A stretch of DNA of 64,000 nt from Micromonospora sp. NBC_01813 (GCF_035917335.1 NZ_CP109067.1:126501-190500), one strand, 5' to 3'; positions 49,382-58,665 are shown, counted from the first letter of the stretch. Notes: a model not told the origin generated them from the letters alone. Program-made: numbers and translations.

Positions 49382-50460
49382 CCGGCCCGCCGATCATCAC
49401 CTGCCCGGACTGCGTCGGCCTGGCCTGCCGGGTGGAGATCTGCGGCTGCCGCGAAGGCGGCGGCGTCTACCTGATCGCCGCCGATCGGCCCGGCCCGATC
49501 GGGTCAGCATGGTCGGACTGCGTGCGCTGCGACGGCGACGGCACGTACGTCGTGCCGTGCGAAAGCTGCCGCCGGCAGGGCCGCCGCCGGGCACACCTGG
49601 TGGCGACGGTGGCGAACGTCGACACCGGAGCGGTCGCCTCGGCCGACTTCCGGCCAGGCGGCGGTGCGCATGCGCATCCGCAGCCGGACGGGCACGGCGG
49701 CTGGCACCTCGATCTGACCCCGATGCTGCGGCGACTCGCCGACCGGGTCGGCGTCACCGTGATGCACCGGCTCGGATCCCCGGACCGGCCGGTGACCGGG
49801 CTGACCCTGCCGATCGAGCGGACGTGGCGGCCGGAGCTGCCGGCAGATCAGCGGTACGCACGGGAAGCCGCCGCCGTGGCCCGGCATGCCCGCGCCAGCT
49901 GGCTGGTGTATCTCGGCCCGCTGCCACCGACGGGCCCGCTGCAGACCAGCCCGCTGCAGACCGGCCGCCCGACGTTGGCCGAGCTGGGCCGGCTGGCGCT
50001 CGGGCTCGGCCTGTCGGTGCGGATCACGGTGTGCGACCACCGCGACGATCCCGGCCGCCCGACGTCGCACCGGAGCGTGTCGTGGAGTGTGGAGGCCGTC
50101 GGGCGCGGTCCTTCCTCGGCCGGGACCGCGCCCCTCGCCCCGCTCTATCCGACGCTGGCAGCGGCGGTCCGGTGCGCCTGGGAGACGCTGGAAATCGCGA
50201 TCATCGAGGCCGTCCCGGCTGATCCCGCCGGGCCGATCGTCGTACCGCAGGCGTCGCCGGTGGACACGGACACGGCAGCCCGCCACTGGTCGGCCGTCGC
50301 GCGGCGGGCACGGGAGTTGGCGTACGGCAATCCGGGCCGGACCGTGCTCGCGGTGCTGGACCACGACGGCGAACGCGCGACGGTCCAGCGGGCTACGACG
50401 TCGCCCCGGCGGCGGTCGCCCGGGGTACGGGCACTGCTCGACGGTGAGCCGACCGGCTGA
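49378..50460 (+). CDS. Hypothetical protein with DnaJ-like zinc-ribbon N-terminus
   Basis: 360 aa. The first 70 residues hold cysteine clusters (ITCPDCVGLACRVEICGC, DCVRCDGDGTYVVPCESCRR) resembling the CxxCxGxG repeats of the DnaJ central domain, so zinc binding is likely. The rest (RPGGGAHAHPQPDGHGGWHL, TLPIERTWRPELPADQRYAR and so on) matches no family I know. It is the third gene of the coupled DivIVA-like trio and ends 4 bp before the convergent patatin gene stop. Confidence 0.65.
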   Translation: MTGPPIITCPDCVGLACRVEICGCREGGGVYLIAADRPGPIGSAWSDCVRCDGDGTYVVPCESCRRQGRRRAHLVATVANVDTGAVASADFRPGGGAHAHPQPDGHGGWHLDLTPMLRRLADRVGVTVMHRLGSPDRPVTGLTLPIERTWRPELPADQRYAREAAAVARHARASWLVYLGPLPPTGPLQTSPLQTGRPTLAELGRLALGLGLSVRITVCDHRDDPGRPTSHRSVSWSVEAVGRGPSSAGTAPLAPLYPTLAAAVRCAWETLEIAIIEAVPADPAGPIVVPQASPVDTDTAARHWSAVARRARELAYGNPGRTVLAVLDHDGERATVQRATTSPRRRSPGVRALLDGEPTG

Positions 50461-50464
50461 CCGT

Positions 50465-53400
50465 TCAGGTGATGCCGGGTGCCCGGTCTCGGACAGGTAG
50501 GAACACCGTGACCACGGCCATGCATGACGCCCAGATGACCAGGATCACGGTGAGCTGGCCGCCGCCGATCCGTTCGTCGAACAGCGCACCGGCTGCGACT
50601 CCGACGACGACGCCGGTGCCGAGTATCGCGGCGAGCGCCCACCGACGCCGGATCCAGCCCCAGAGCAGGACCGTGGTGAGCGCGGCCGTGAGCAGGCCGA
50701 CCCCGATGGCCGGGAAACGCCCCTCCGGTACGCCGTGGATCATCATCTCCACCCCGCCGATCGGCAGGTGCAGCGGCTCCATGGCGATACCTTCGAGCAG
50801 TCGCCGGGGCTGCTTCCAGATGACGACCGGCAGCAGCACGAACAGCACCGCACCGGTGAGGATCGCGCGGCTGGTCGGGACGGGCCGACGGTGGTTGGCC
50901 GCGCTCCACTCCGGCGAGTACGGTCGTTTCCGCCGGCCGAGCTGTGGCAACGGGATCCGGGCCGGGTCGTGCCGGTGGGCCAGCCACCACAGGGTGACGG
51001 CGACGATGGTGCCGATGATCGCCAGCGACTCCGGGCGGTTCTCCAGGGGCTGGTTGTCCGGCCAGCGCAGGAGTATCGCGACGCCGCTGACGGCGAAGAC
51101 CGCTGCCAGCGCCAGCCCCAGCACCCGCCATCGTCGGGCGCAGCGCGACATCTCACTGCCGATCTTGTGCCAGTGTTCGTCCCAGGATTCGGTTTCCCGG
51201 CTCAGTCGTGCCCAGCTGCTGAACCCTCGGACCCAGCCGACGCCGATGAGTACGGCCGCCGCCAGCGCGGCGACTCCGGCGAGCCAACCGGGTCGGGTGC
51301 CGTCGTCGGCCGACGCGTCGCCGACGGCGGCGTAGCCGAGAAGGAACAGCAGGACGGTGGTCGCGGCGCGGATCGGGTCGGCGGCCAACGGCAGCAGCAC
51401 GATCAGCGGGCGTCCCACCAGCAACAGCAGCCGGCCGATCCACGGTAGCCAGCCACCGCTGACCGGCCAGGCGGCCCGGTAGCAGAGGTGGACGATCCGG
51501 CTGACCAGGCCGTACCGGTAGGCGACCGGAAGATCGCTGATGCCCTCGTTGCCGCGGGATACCCGGTTGGTCAGTTGTTCCCAGTGATCCGTTGCCGGTC
51601 GTTGCCGGGGCTGGTCGGATTCGGCCTGACCGGACTCCTTGGCGTCGTCGTCCTCTTCCAGCAGGATCTGGTACTGCAGCCAGCACTTCAGGGCGTTCTT
51701 GAGACATTCGCGCTGGTCCGGCTGAAGCCGGCTCAGGCCGGTGGGTTTGGCCGGCAGTTCCCCGCTGTGGCCGGTAAGGATCTGGCGCCAGTCCCGACCG
51801 GAGACGCCAGGGACGGGCTCCTGCACCCAGCGCCGCCAGGCGCGGTCGAGTTCCGATCTGTCGCAGCAGCCGCAGAGCTTGTCGACGATCATGTCCGTGA
51901 TGCCGGCGGCGGCGTCGAGCCGGCCCCAGGCCCAGTCGTTCGCGCGCCACGGTCGGCGGAGGAATCCGCCGAAGTTGTGCAGCGTGGTGCCGGCCAGTTT
52001 GGCGCGGGAGTTGATGATTGGGTCGGTCGGATCGAGCTGCCCGGTCTTCAGCCACTCGGTCAGCCGCTTTCGGCGTTCGCCGTAGTCGATGTTGCGGAAC
52101 TTGCCCTGCAACGGGCTGCTCTGGCTGCCGGTGATCTTGTGGTAGTGGATGACCGGCTGCACTCCCGGGATGCCGCCGGCCACGGCGAACAGGGTGTGCA
52201 GCTTCTTGATCTCCAGGTTCTTCAGGAGGTCACAGTCGTGAATGTCGTGGAACGCGGATTCACACCAGCTCCGCCGGTCGTCGGAGCATACGCCCGGGTC
52301 GAAGCAGCGGTGGGCGATGCGCCCGCCCTGCTCGAGCAGGGCGCAGCGGAGCTCCTCCGCGAGCCGCCAGATGTCTTCGAGGGCGTTTGTCCTACCACCT
52401 TCGGTGAGGCTTACCTCTTTGGCCATGTACTTCGTGGGATAGCGTTCAAGAAGTCGCCGGTTGAAGGAGTGTTCGTCCTGCCCGTCGTCGCAAATCGCCT
52501 TCTCCAGGTCGCTGCCGAGCCCGTGGATTCCCTTCTGGAGCGCCCTGGCGCGCCGGGTGGCTGCTGCCAGATCGGGGTTCTCCAGCGGGCCACCCGGTCC
52601 CTGGAAGTCGCGGAGCAGTTCGGCGCCGGCGAGGTCGCGGATATGGTCGGCCACCAGTAGGAGTCGGTACAACTTCCGCTTGGTACGGGAGAGCCGGCCG
52701 CATGCTTCGTTGAATTCCTTCGTGTCGTCGTACCGGGAGTTCCTGTTCTTCTCCTCCAGCGCGCGTATCCAGGCGATCATCAGCATGATGGCGCCGTAGG
52801 CGGCCTCGATGTCCTGTAATTCGTTGTGTTCTTTGGTGATTTCGCGGGGATCGGTTTCCGGTTCGACGGTGTGGTATATGTCGGCCAGTTGGCTCTGGAT
52901 GTGCAGGGCCTCGTATTCGCCGAGCACATGGTATGGTCCGGACAATGCCGGTCTGCCGATCGAGTATTCTGACGGCTTGGTCAGGATCTCGGCGATCTTC
53001 TGTGCGTCGACCGAGAGGCGGTATTCGCTGTACTGTTTCGCCGCCGGTGGGAGCGACTGACTGTCCGGTGTTCCCGATTTAACGCCGGCGACCAGCCGGC
53101 AGATCCGACAGTTGCATGACGTTCCCATGCCGAATCGTCGTGGCCGCCCCCGCTCGGTCATCGAGACCTGCTGAGTGAGCAGGTGTTGCCGGATCTGGGC
53201 TGCCGATCCGATATCGTTGGTGCTGCGGATCGACCCGAGCTCCTCTTCTTCGGTCTCCGCGCGCTGTTTCAGGGCGATGGCCCGGAAGAGGACCCGAAGC
53301 CAATGCACCGCCCCTTTCTCGTCGTGCCGGCTTGCGGCCTTCGCGGACGGTGACGGATCCGGGTCGAGATAGACCAGCCGACGGTCGGTCGGGGACGATG

Positions 53401-54457
53401 CCGCGGTCCGACAGATCGCCAGCAACGCCCGGCGGATCGGGATGTTGTCGAAGATTCCGCCGTCGACGACGTGGAACGGTCTCGAGTTCAGGTGCAGGCT
53501 GGTCTTCTCGGGGCGCAACCCGGAGAAGACCAGCGACATCTCGGGCACCGCGGTCCGGTCGGCGCCGCTGCCGTACTCCAGCTTGTACTGGTGCCCGGCC
53601 ACGGCGTGGATCGACGCGGGCTCGAACGCTCCCGGGAACGACGAGGTGGCCCGGGCGGCGAGTGCGAGCCGGTCGAGGCGGAACTTGACCGGGTGCGGTG
53701 GCTCGTCGTCGGGGTGGTCGGTGGCGTCCGGGCGGTCCTGCGGCCCGGGAAAGTCGGTGACGCCGGTGTCCAGGGGAGCCGCCCGCCGGGTGAAGTGGAA
53801 CTGAGCCTGCCCCTGCGCCAGGCTGCGTTCCAGGCTCTGATCCTGATCGACGAGCAATGTGGCGGACAGATCCACGGTCATGTCGTCGGCGGCGAGTTCA
53901 CGTCTGCCCCGGTCACGGAGCTTGTAGAGCGCCTGACAGATCCGTCGGTACAGGTACCGGTCCCCGACCAGCAGCGAGGGGACCCGGCCAGCCGGGCGCG
54001 GCTTGCGCAGCATCTGCCACATGTCGGCGTCGTCGAGCCAGAGGTCGCGCACCTCGTCGACGGTTGCTCCGGCGCACTGCGCGACGCCGTAGACGACGGC
54101 GTTCAGGCCGCCGGCGCTCGCACCGGCGAGCACGTCGATCTTCACTTCGTTGTAGCGGGCGAGCCGGAGCAGGCTCGCGTAGATCTCGGCCCGATGCTGC
54201 TGCGTCGGGCGCTCCGGGGACTTCCCACGGCACAGAACGGCCGTCCGCTGCGGCCCCGGCTTGGTACGCCGCAGCACGTCCAGTTCGGCCACCGCCCCGC
54301 CGATCCAGGTGGCGAGGCTGACGCCGCCACGCATCGCGAGCGCGATCCGCAGCTCGCGTCGGTTGGTCTGCGCCTCGTCGTCGGACGTCTCCTCGTGCGG
54401 CGACTGGTCGTCCAGCGCGGTGCGCGCCTCGCACGGGCCGCACTGCTCCTCCGGCAT
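50465..54457 (-). CDS. Large patatin-like phospholipase (TIGR03607/DUF3376 type) with membrane tail
   Basis: 1330 aa. The patatin domain near residues 35-370 has the glycine-rich oxyanion motif LALRMGGV-type sequence (ALAMRGGVSLATWIGGAVAE), the nucleophile elbow VLAGASAGGLNAVVYG and the catalytic Asp in FHVVDGGIFDN. Typical DUF3376 sequence follows (VSMTERGRPRRFG, then a CNCRICRL cysteine motif). The last 320 residues contain about eight hydrophobic segments (WIGRLLLLVGRPLIVLLPLA, AGVAALAAAVLIGVGWV and others), so the protein is membrane-anchored. It would hydrolyse acyl lipids. A stretch around 52,700-53,060 shows more AT-rich codons than its neighbours, a possible sign of transfer. Confidence 0.88.
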   Translation of the reverse strand: MPEEQCGPCEARTALDDQSPHEETSDDEAQTNRRELRIALAMRGGVSLATWIGGAVAELDVLRRTKPGPQRTAVLCRGKSPERPTQQHRAEIYASLLRLARYNEVKIDVLAGASAGGLNAVVYGVAQCAGATVDEVRDLWLDDADMWQMLRKPRPAGRVPSLLVGDRYLYRRICQALYKLRDRGRRELAADDMTVDLSATLLVDQDQSLERSLAQGQAQFHFTRRAAPLDTGVTDFPGPQDRPDATDHPDDEPPHPVKFRLDRLALAARATSSFPGAFEPASIHAVAGHQYKLEYGSGADRTAVPEMSLVFSGLRPEKTSLHLNSRPFHVVDGGIFDNIPIRRALLAICRTAASSPTDRRLVYLDPDPSPSAKAASRHDEKGAVHWLRVLFRAIALKQRAETEEEELGSIRSTNDIGSAAQIRQHLLTQQVSMTERGRPRRFGMGTSCNCRICRLVAGVKSGTPDSQSLPPAAKQYSEYRLSVDAQKIAEILTKPSEYSIGRPALSGPYHVLGEYEALHIQSQLADIYHTVEPETDPREITKEHNELQDIEAAYGAIMLMIAWIRALEEKNRNSRYDDTKEFNEACGRLSRTKRKLYRLLLVADHIRDLAGAELLRDFQGPGGPLENPDLAAATRRARALQKGIHGLGSDLEKAICDDGQDEHSFNRRLLERYPTKYMAKEVSLTEGGRTNALEDIWRLAEELRCALLEQGGRIAHRCFDPGVCSDDRRSWCESAFHDIHDCDLLKNLEIKKLHTLFAVAGGIPGVQPVIHYHKITGSQSSPLQGKFRNIDYGERRKRLTEWLKTGQLDPTDPIINSRAKLAGTTLHNFGGFLRRPWRANDWAWGRLDAAAGITDMIVDKLCGCCDRSELDRAWRRWVQEPVPGVSGRDWRQILTGHSGELPAKPTGLSRLQPDQRECLKNALKCWLQYQILLEEDDDAKESGQAESDQPRQRPATDHWEQLTNRVSRGNEGISDLPVAYRYGLVSRIVHLCYRAAWPVSGGWLPWIGRLLLLVGRPLIVLLPLAADPIRAATTVLLFLLGYAAVGDASADDGTRPGWLAGVAALAAAVLIGVGWVRGFSSWARLSRETESWDEHWHKIGSEMSRCARRWRVLGLALAAVFAVSGVAILLRWPDNQPLENRPESLAIIGTIVAVTLWWLAHRHDPARIPLPQLGRRKRPYSPEWSAANHRRPVPTSRAILTGAVLFVLLPVVIWKQPRRLLEGIAMEPLHLPIGGVEMMIHGVPEGRFPAIGVGLLTAALTTVLLWGWIRRRWALAAILGTGVVVGVAAGALFDERIGGGQLTVILVIWASCMAVVTVFLPVRDRAPGIT

Positions 54458-54606
54458 GATCCCCTCCGGGCGTCGCTGGGAGGCAGCCTGATGGTCGCAC
54501 GAGGTCGGGCCGGTGCGAGCGGAACCAGCAGGAGCTCATCCTGTGACAGCCGGACGCCGGCGGCCCATCACTCCGTAATAGGGCGGGACCGGTATAGCCG
54601 TACATA

Positions 54607-54634
54607 TTGAAGTCGTTGTTTTTGTCGATAGTGT
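54607..54634 (+). promoter_or_regulatory. Possible sigma-70-type promoter upstream of protease gene
   Basis: TTGAAG (54607-54612), 16-nt spacer, TAGTGT (54629-54634), in an AT-rich stretch unlike the surroundings. It would start transcription about 100 nt before the protease ATG at 54741. The weak -10 match limits certainty. Confidence 0.35.
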
Positions 54635-54740
54635 TCGCACCGGGTACCCAGCAGCGCCTGTCGCTCAGGCGCACCACCTGTCGTAGCCAGGCCGCCCACA
54701 AGGCTGGCCTGGACCCCCCGACGATGAGGACACCGCCACG

Positions 54741-55496
54741 ATGAAGGCATTCCCGCTCCTGTCCCGGCTGCTGCTGGCCACCGGGCTCGCCGCAGCCAGC
54801 CTGGCCATGCCCGCCGCTGCCCAGGCCGCACCGCCGTCGAGCACCGCAGACGACATCGGCATCCTGGTGGTCAACGGCCGCCCGGCGACCGAGAACTACC
54901 CGTTCATGGTGTACACGTCCGGCTGCACCGGGTCGCTGATCAAGGCGAACTGGGTGGTCACCGCGGCGCACTGCCCGACTCCGAGTTCGGTGCGGGTCGG
55001 CAGCATCAACCGCAGCAGCGGCGGCACGGTGGTGTCGGTGATCCGGGCGGTCAACCACCCGACGATCGACGTGAAGCTGATGCAACTGGCGAGCTCGGTC
55101 AGCTACGCGCCGGCTCCGATCCCGACCACCTCCGGTGCGGTCGGCACCGCGACCCGGATCATCGGCTGGGGCCAGACCTGCGCGCCGCGCGGCTGTGGCT
55201 CGGCACCGACCGTCGCACACGAGCTGGACACCTCGATCGTGGCGGACAGTCGCTGCCGCGGGATCAACGGAACGTATGAAATCTGTACCAACAACACGAA
55301 CGGTAACGCCGGTGCCTGCTACGGCGACTCCGGCGGTCCGCAGGTGCGGATGATCTCCGGACGGTGGAACCTGATCGGTGCCACCAGCCGCGCCGGCAAC
55401 AACAGCTCCATCTGCGCGACCGCCCCGTCGATCTACGGTGACCTGCCGTCGATCCGTACCTGGATCAACACCCAGGTCGGCGGACTGCCCGCCTGA
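54741..55496 (+). CDS. Secreted trypsin-like serine protease (S1)
   Basis: 251 aa. The signal peptide (MKAFPLLSRLLLATGLAAAS, cleavage likely after AAAQA) is followed by a short pro-region and the mature S1 domain. The catalytic His is in NWVVTAAHCPTPSSVRVGSI, the Asp in NHPTIDVKLMQLASSVSYAP and the Ser in ACYGDSGGPQVRM. Paired cysteines fit the S1 fold. It resembles secreted streptomycete trypsins, but without an obvious Arg/Lys-specificity Asp that I can place. Short for S1A enzymes with a full activation peptide. Confidence 0.92.
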   Translation: MKAFPLLSRLLLATGLAAASLAMPAAAQAAPPSSTADDIGILVVNGRPATENYPFMVYTSGCTGSLIKANWVVTAAHCPTPSSVRVGSINRSSGGTVVSVIRAVNHPTIDVKLMQLASSVSYAPAPIPTTSGAVGTATRIIGWGQTCAPRGCGSAPTVAHELDTSIVADSRCRGINGTYEICTNNTNGNAGACYGDSGGPQVRMISGRWNLIGATSRAGNNSSICATAPSIYGDLPSIRTWINTQVGGLPA

Positions 55497-56179
55497 ACCC
55501 TCGCTCCACCTGCACGTCTGAACGTCGCTCCACCCGTGCGCCGCACCGGCGAGTCCGGTGCGGCGCACATCTGTGTCCGTCCATGGCCACGACGGCGTGT
55601 CGGCCATCCTGTCGCCCCAGCCTGGGCCGATCGGCGGGTTGCGGTCGTCGCGCTCTGCGCTGACGATTGTGCGCGCGGGTGATTGCCGCGCGCCGGGTGG
55701 TCGTTCCAGGCTTGTCCGGGTGGTGTCATCGTGGATTTTCTCACTCCGTCCGAGATTGAGTGCTCGCGAATTCGCTCCGTCTCCACGTGGTTGCTTGCAG
55801 TGTTGGGTGGGGTGGTTGGTGAATGAGGGCCCTGGGTATCCGTGGCGAGCTCGCCACGCCTGCGACCTGCGGAAACAAAAATTTTGGATCGGCGTTGAAC
55901 TCGGCGCATTGACCGAAAGTATGATGTCCCAGGGTTGAGGGATACCCGCCAATTTTCCATCAACCGTGACTCGACCCAGATAAGGGAAGGGGCTGCTTGA
56001 CAGTCCTGGATTCCCGCTTTTAGCGTTGCCACACGTAAACGTGGTGCGAACTCGTCCCGGCATTGGAAGTGGCGTTTGAAGGCACCCGTTTGGTCAGCAC
56101 TAGCAGAGTACGGCTGCCTCCACCGGACGACGCCTGTCAACCGCGCCGCCCTCGACGAGAAGGAGTAGGTAACCCCCCC
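55497..56179. other. Long intergenic region upstream of secreted protein gene
   Basis: 683 bp. A frame at 55558-55938 lacks codon bias and a ribosome site and is not called. The region is lower in GC than its neighbours near 55,730-56,060. TTGACA at 55997-56002 with a 17-nt spacer and TTAGCG (56020-56025) is a possible promoter for the 56180 gene. The distance to that start leaves a 5' leader of about 150 nt. Confidence 0.45.
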
Positions 56180-57451
56180 ATGTACAGGTCGACACAACGG
56201 CGCAGTTCGACCCCGCGTGGCCGAAGCCAGCGCAGCATCAGCGGTCGGAGCAAGCGGATCATCGCTGTTCTCGGCACGGTCACGGTGTTCGCGGGGATCG
56301 TCGCGGTCACCCAGGTCTCCTCTGCGAACGACCAGCTGAGGACCTCCACCGACTGCGTCGCGCCCAGCCCGGGCGCCGCAGCTGAAGGTGGCGTCACCAC
56401 CACGGTGACCAAGGAGAACGGTCGGGACGTGCGCCACCACTGGGGCGACGGTCAGACCACGCTGGAGGAGTGCGAGAGCGACTCGACCGTCGTCGCCGCT
56501 CCGACCATCGTGTGCCCGTCGGTCGAGGACCGGCTGCCGGAGATCCCGGCCGCGGCGCGCAACGAGGTCACCCGCAACATCGAGTTGCTGCAGACCCAGA
56601 TCGACGAGGCCAACAACCGGCTCGCCAACAGCGTCGGCGAGGGTGGACCCAACTTCATCAACAACGCCATCCTCGGCCCGCTGGCCAGCAAGCGGGTTGC
56701 CACTCTCGACCGGATCGCGATCGCGATCGGGCGGGTCGCCCCCCGGCCCCGGGACCTGGATGACCTGGCCACCTGCGAGCTGGTCAACCAGCCGACCAAC
56801 GGCGGTGGCGGCAACAACGGCGGCGGTGACAACAACGGCGGCGGCAACGACGGCGGTAACGACGGCGGTGACAACGACGACGGCGGTAACGACGGCGGCA
56901 ACAACGGGCTGGAGATCCTGGCCAACAGTTGCGAGAACAGCAACCTGGACGACCACGACGGCTTCCAGATCGGCAACCGCTGTGTCGACACCCAGATGGG
57001 TGAGGTCGGCTCCGCCAGCAACAACCCGTCGCTGCTGATCACCGAGTTCCCGGATCAGGTCAACGCCAACGAGCCGTTCACCATCCGGGTCAGCACCCGC
57101 AACCTGATCCGTGACCGCTTCCTCCCGGCCGGGCAGGGCGGCTACTACATCGAGAGCTCGCTGCTGAACGAGCAGGGCCTGACCCGTGGCCACTTCCACA
57201 CCGCGTGCCGGATCCTGCCGTCGACCAACGAGGCGCCCGACCCGGCGCCGGTCCCGGAGTTCTTCGTGGCCACCGAGGATGGTGGCGGTGGCGCACAGCC
57301 TGACGAGGTGACGATCCAGGTGTCCGGCATGCCGCAGACCGGTGTCGCGCAGTGCTCGGTCTGGGCTGGCGACGGATCGCACCGGGTCCCGATGTCGGAG
57401 CGGGCCAACCAGACCCCGGCCTTCGACTCGGTCCGGATTCAGGTCAACTGA
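56180..57451 (+). CDS. Secreted Gly/Asn/Asp-linker protein, function unknown
   Basis: 423 aa. The ATG at 56180 follows AAGGAG at a rather long spacing. A basic N-terminus and a hydrophobic segment (KRIIAVLGTVTVFAGIVAVT) form a signal peptide or anchor. Residues 100-200 are helical (PAAARNEVTRNIELLQTQID). A low-complexity linker of (N)GGG/NDGG repeats follows, at about residues 208-250. The C-terminal domain is beta-rich with conserved cysteines (FTIRVSTRNLIRDRFLPAGQ, GHFHTACRIL). The actinobacterial layout suggests a surface-exposed protein; I recognise no catalytic motif. Followed by a strong terminator. Confidence 0.75.
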   Translation: MYRSTQRRSSTPRGRSQRSISGRSKRIIAVLGTVTVFAGIVAVTQVSSANDQLRTSTDCVAPSPGAAAEGGVTTTVTKENGRDVRHHWGDGQTTLEECESDSTVVAAPTIVCPSVEDRLPEIPAAARNEVTRNIELLQTQIDEANNRLANSVGEGGPNFINNAILGPLASKRVATLDRIAIAIGRVAPRPRDLDDLATCELVNQPTNGGGGNNGGGDNNGGGNDGGNDGGDNDDGGNDGGNNGLEILANSCENSNLDDHDGFQIGNRCVDTQMGEVGSASNNPSLLITEFPDQVNANEPFTIRVSTRNLIRDRFLPAGQGGYYIESSLLNEQGLTRGHFHTACRILPSTNEAPDPAPVPEFFVATEDGGGGAQPDEVTIQVSGMPQTGVAQCSVWAGDGSHRVPMSERANQTPAFDSVRIQVN

Positions 57452-57484
57452 TCACCCGTTCCGCGTAACAGCAACGATCCTCAA

Positions 57485-57526
57485 CGGTGCAGGGCACGGA
57501 CTCGACCGAGTCCGTGCCCTGCACCG
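57485..57526. terminator. Bidirectional terminator (20-bp perfect stem, 2-nt loop)
   Basis: Arms 57485-57504 and 57507-57526 pair perfectly with only AC between them. It lies between convergent genes ending at 57451 and 57540, with no T-tract. Confidence 0.88.
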
Positions 57527-57539
57527 CGTCGTGGGTGGG

Positions 57540-57956
57540 TCAGGACAGGATCGCCAGGTGGAAGCCACGGTCGGCGAGGACGCCGGCGCTGGTGTAGGTC
57601 TGGATGAAGACTCCGTTGGCGATGCCGGCCCGGCCGACGACGGTGATCTCGCCGGGAGCGGACGCGCCGACGCTGCCCGGCAGGCCGATCGTGCCGACGT
57701 ACGCCGATCCGGTCAGGTCGTGGCTGAAGATCACCTGGTAGGTGCCGACGGCGAGTCGCAGCGCGGAAACCGCGCCGAAGCCTCGGACCAGACCCCCGGT
57801 GGCGTTGACGACGGCGAAGAACGTCTGCGCGGTCGGCGGCATTCCGGATGTGGTGGCGGGGACAAGGGCGATGCTGGCCCGTTCCCGGTCGGTCTTGGTC
57901 GCGGGTGGCTGCTCGATGACGGCGGTGCTGAGCTCCGCACTGGTTGATTCAGACAT
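57540..57956 (-). CDS. Hypothetical protein (138 aa)
   Basis: The ATG at 57956 has GAGGAG 6 nt upstream on the minus strand. A disordered N-terminus is followed by a single beta-rich domain with evenly spaced hydrophobic strands (TAQTFFAVVNATGGLVRGFG, LRLAVGTYQVIFSHDLTGSA, GEITVVGRAGIANGVFIQTY, ending GFHLAILS). Nothing in it identifies a function, and there is no signal peptide. It could be a jelly-roll-type or head-fibre-like small protein. Confidence 0.7.
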   Translation of the reverse strand: MSESTSAELSTAVIEQPPATKTDRERASIALVPATTSGMPPTAQTFFAVVNATGGLVRGFGAVSALRLAVGTYQVIFSHDLTGSAYVGTIGLPGSVGASAPGEITVVGRAGIANGVFIQTYTSAGVLADRGFHLAILS

Positions 57957-58145
57957 GTGCACTCCTCGGGTGCGGCGTGCCGCGGCGTGGACGCGAGGCG
58001 CCGGAAGGGATTGTCGACGTCGTCCGTGGGGCCCCAACGAAGCTGAACGTAACCGTAAGTCTATTTATCAATGCAGAGAGTGACCAATGTTGGGCTTGTC
58101 CAATCGAGGACAGCCTGACGATCTCCGACGGAGCCGGTCGCGCGA

Positions 58146-58193
58146 GGGCTCAGGGGCGTTGCGGCGGGGCTCAGGGGTGTTGCGGCGGGGCTC
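58146..58193. repeat. 21-bp tandem repeat at 3' end of hypothetical gene
   Basis: 2.3 copies of a 21-bp unit (58146-58166, 58167-58187, partial 58188-58193) differing at one base. The stop codon of the minus-strand gene at 58171 lies within the second copy, so the in-frame repeat length (7 codons) could lengthen or shorten its C-terminus. Confidence 0.7.
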
Positions 58194-58608
58194 CGGACAG
58201 GCGGCGCTCGAGCAGGGTCGCGAGGGGAATCGACTCGCCGTCGCGGCCACCCGCCCCGATCACCATCCGGGGTTGCGCCGGGACGAGTCGGGCCCCGGTC
58301 ACCCGGGCCCGCAGGCTCGGTGGGACCGTCAACAGGTAGAGGTTGCCATCGGTACCGACGGCCATCGAGCGATCCGACTTCAGGTACCAACCGTGCAACC
58401 CGGTCCGGTAGTGACCCCAGCCCCGGTGTGGTCGGGCGACCAGCGGCTGTGCGGCGACGCCCTGCTCGTGCGCCGCGGTCACGAAGTCGGCGATCAGCGC
58501 CGCGGCCTGCCGAGCCTCGGCCGCGCTGCGCTGTTGCTGATCCGCCGCGTGCGCCGCGATCGCGCGCTTGCGCTGTTGCGCCCAGCTGTCCCGGTCCCGC
58601 TGTTCCAC
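58171..58608 (-). CDS. Hypothetical cytosolic protein (145 aa)
   Basis: GTG start at 58608 with no strong ribosome site. A helical, Gln/Ala/Arg-rich N-terminal half (SWAQQRKRAIAAHAADQQQR, LIADFVTAAHEQGVAAQPLV) is followed by a compact domain with WGHYRTGLHGWYLKSDRSMA, VGTDGNLYLLTVPPSLRARV and VIGAGGRDGESIPLATLLER. This looks like a conserved actinobacterial protein but I cannot name the family. Divergent from the GH74 gene across 234 bp. Confidence 0.7.
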   Translation of the reverse strand: MEQRDRDSWAQQRKRAIAAHAADQQQRSAAEARQAAALIADFVTAAHEQGVAAQPLVARPHRGWGHYRTGLHGWYLKSDRSMAVGTDGNLYLLTVPPSLRARVTGARLVPAQPRMVIGAGGRDGESIPLATLLERRLSGAPPQHP

Positions 58609-58642
58609 CGGCCAACAGTACTCGGTTGGGCTCGCCCTGTTT

Positions 58643-58665
58643 GTTTGGATGCCAAACTATTGACA
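58643..58665. promoter_or_regulatory. Operator-like palindrome next to a TTGACA box
   Basis: GTTTGG (58643-58648) and CCAAAC (58652-58657) form a perfect inverted repeat around ATG, followed by TTGACA at 58660-58665. A repressor bound here would sit against the -35 box of a promoter pointing to the GH74 gene 180 bp downstream. The -10 match is weak (about 58683). Confidence 0.4.

Noticed and set aside
55558-55938. 126-codon plus-strand frame after the protease gene
   Set aside because: No ribosome site, poor codon bias and a composition unlike a protein; the region looks non-coding.
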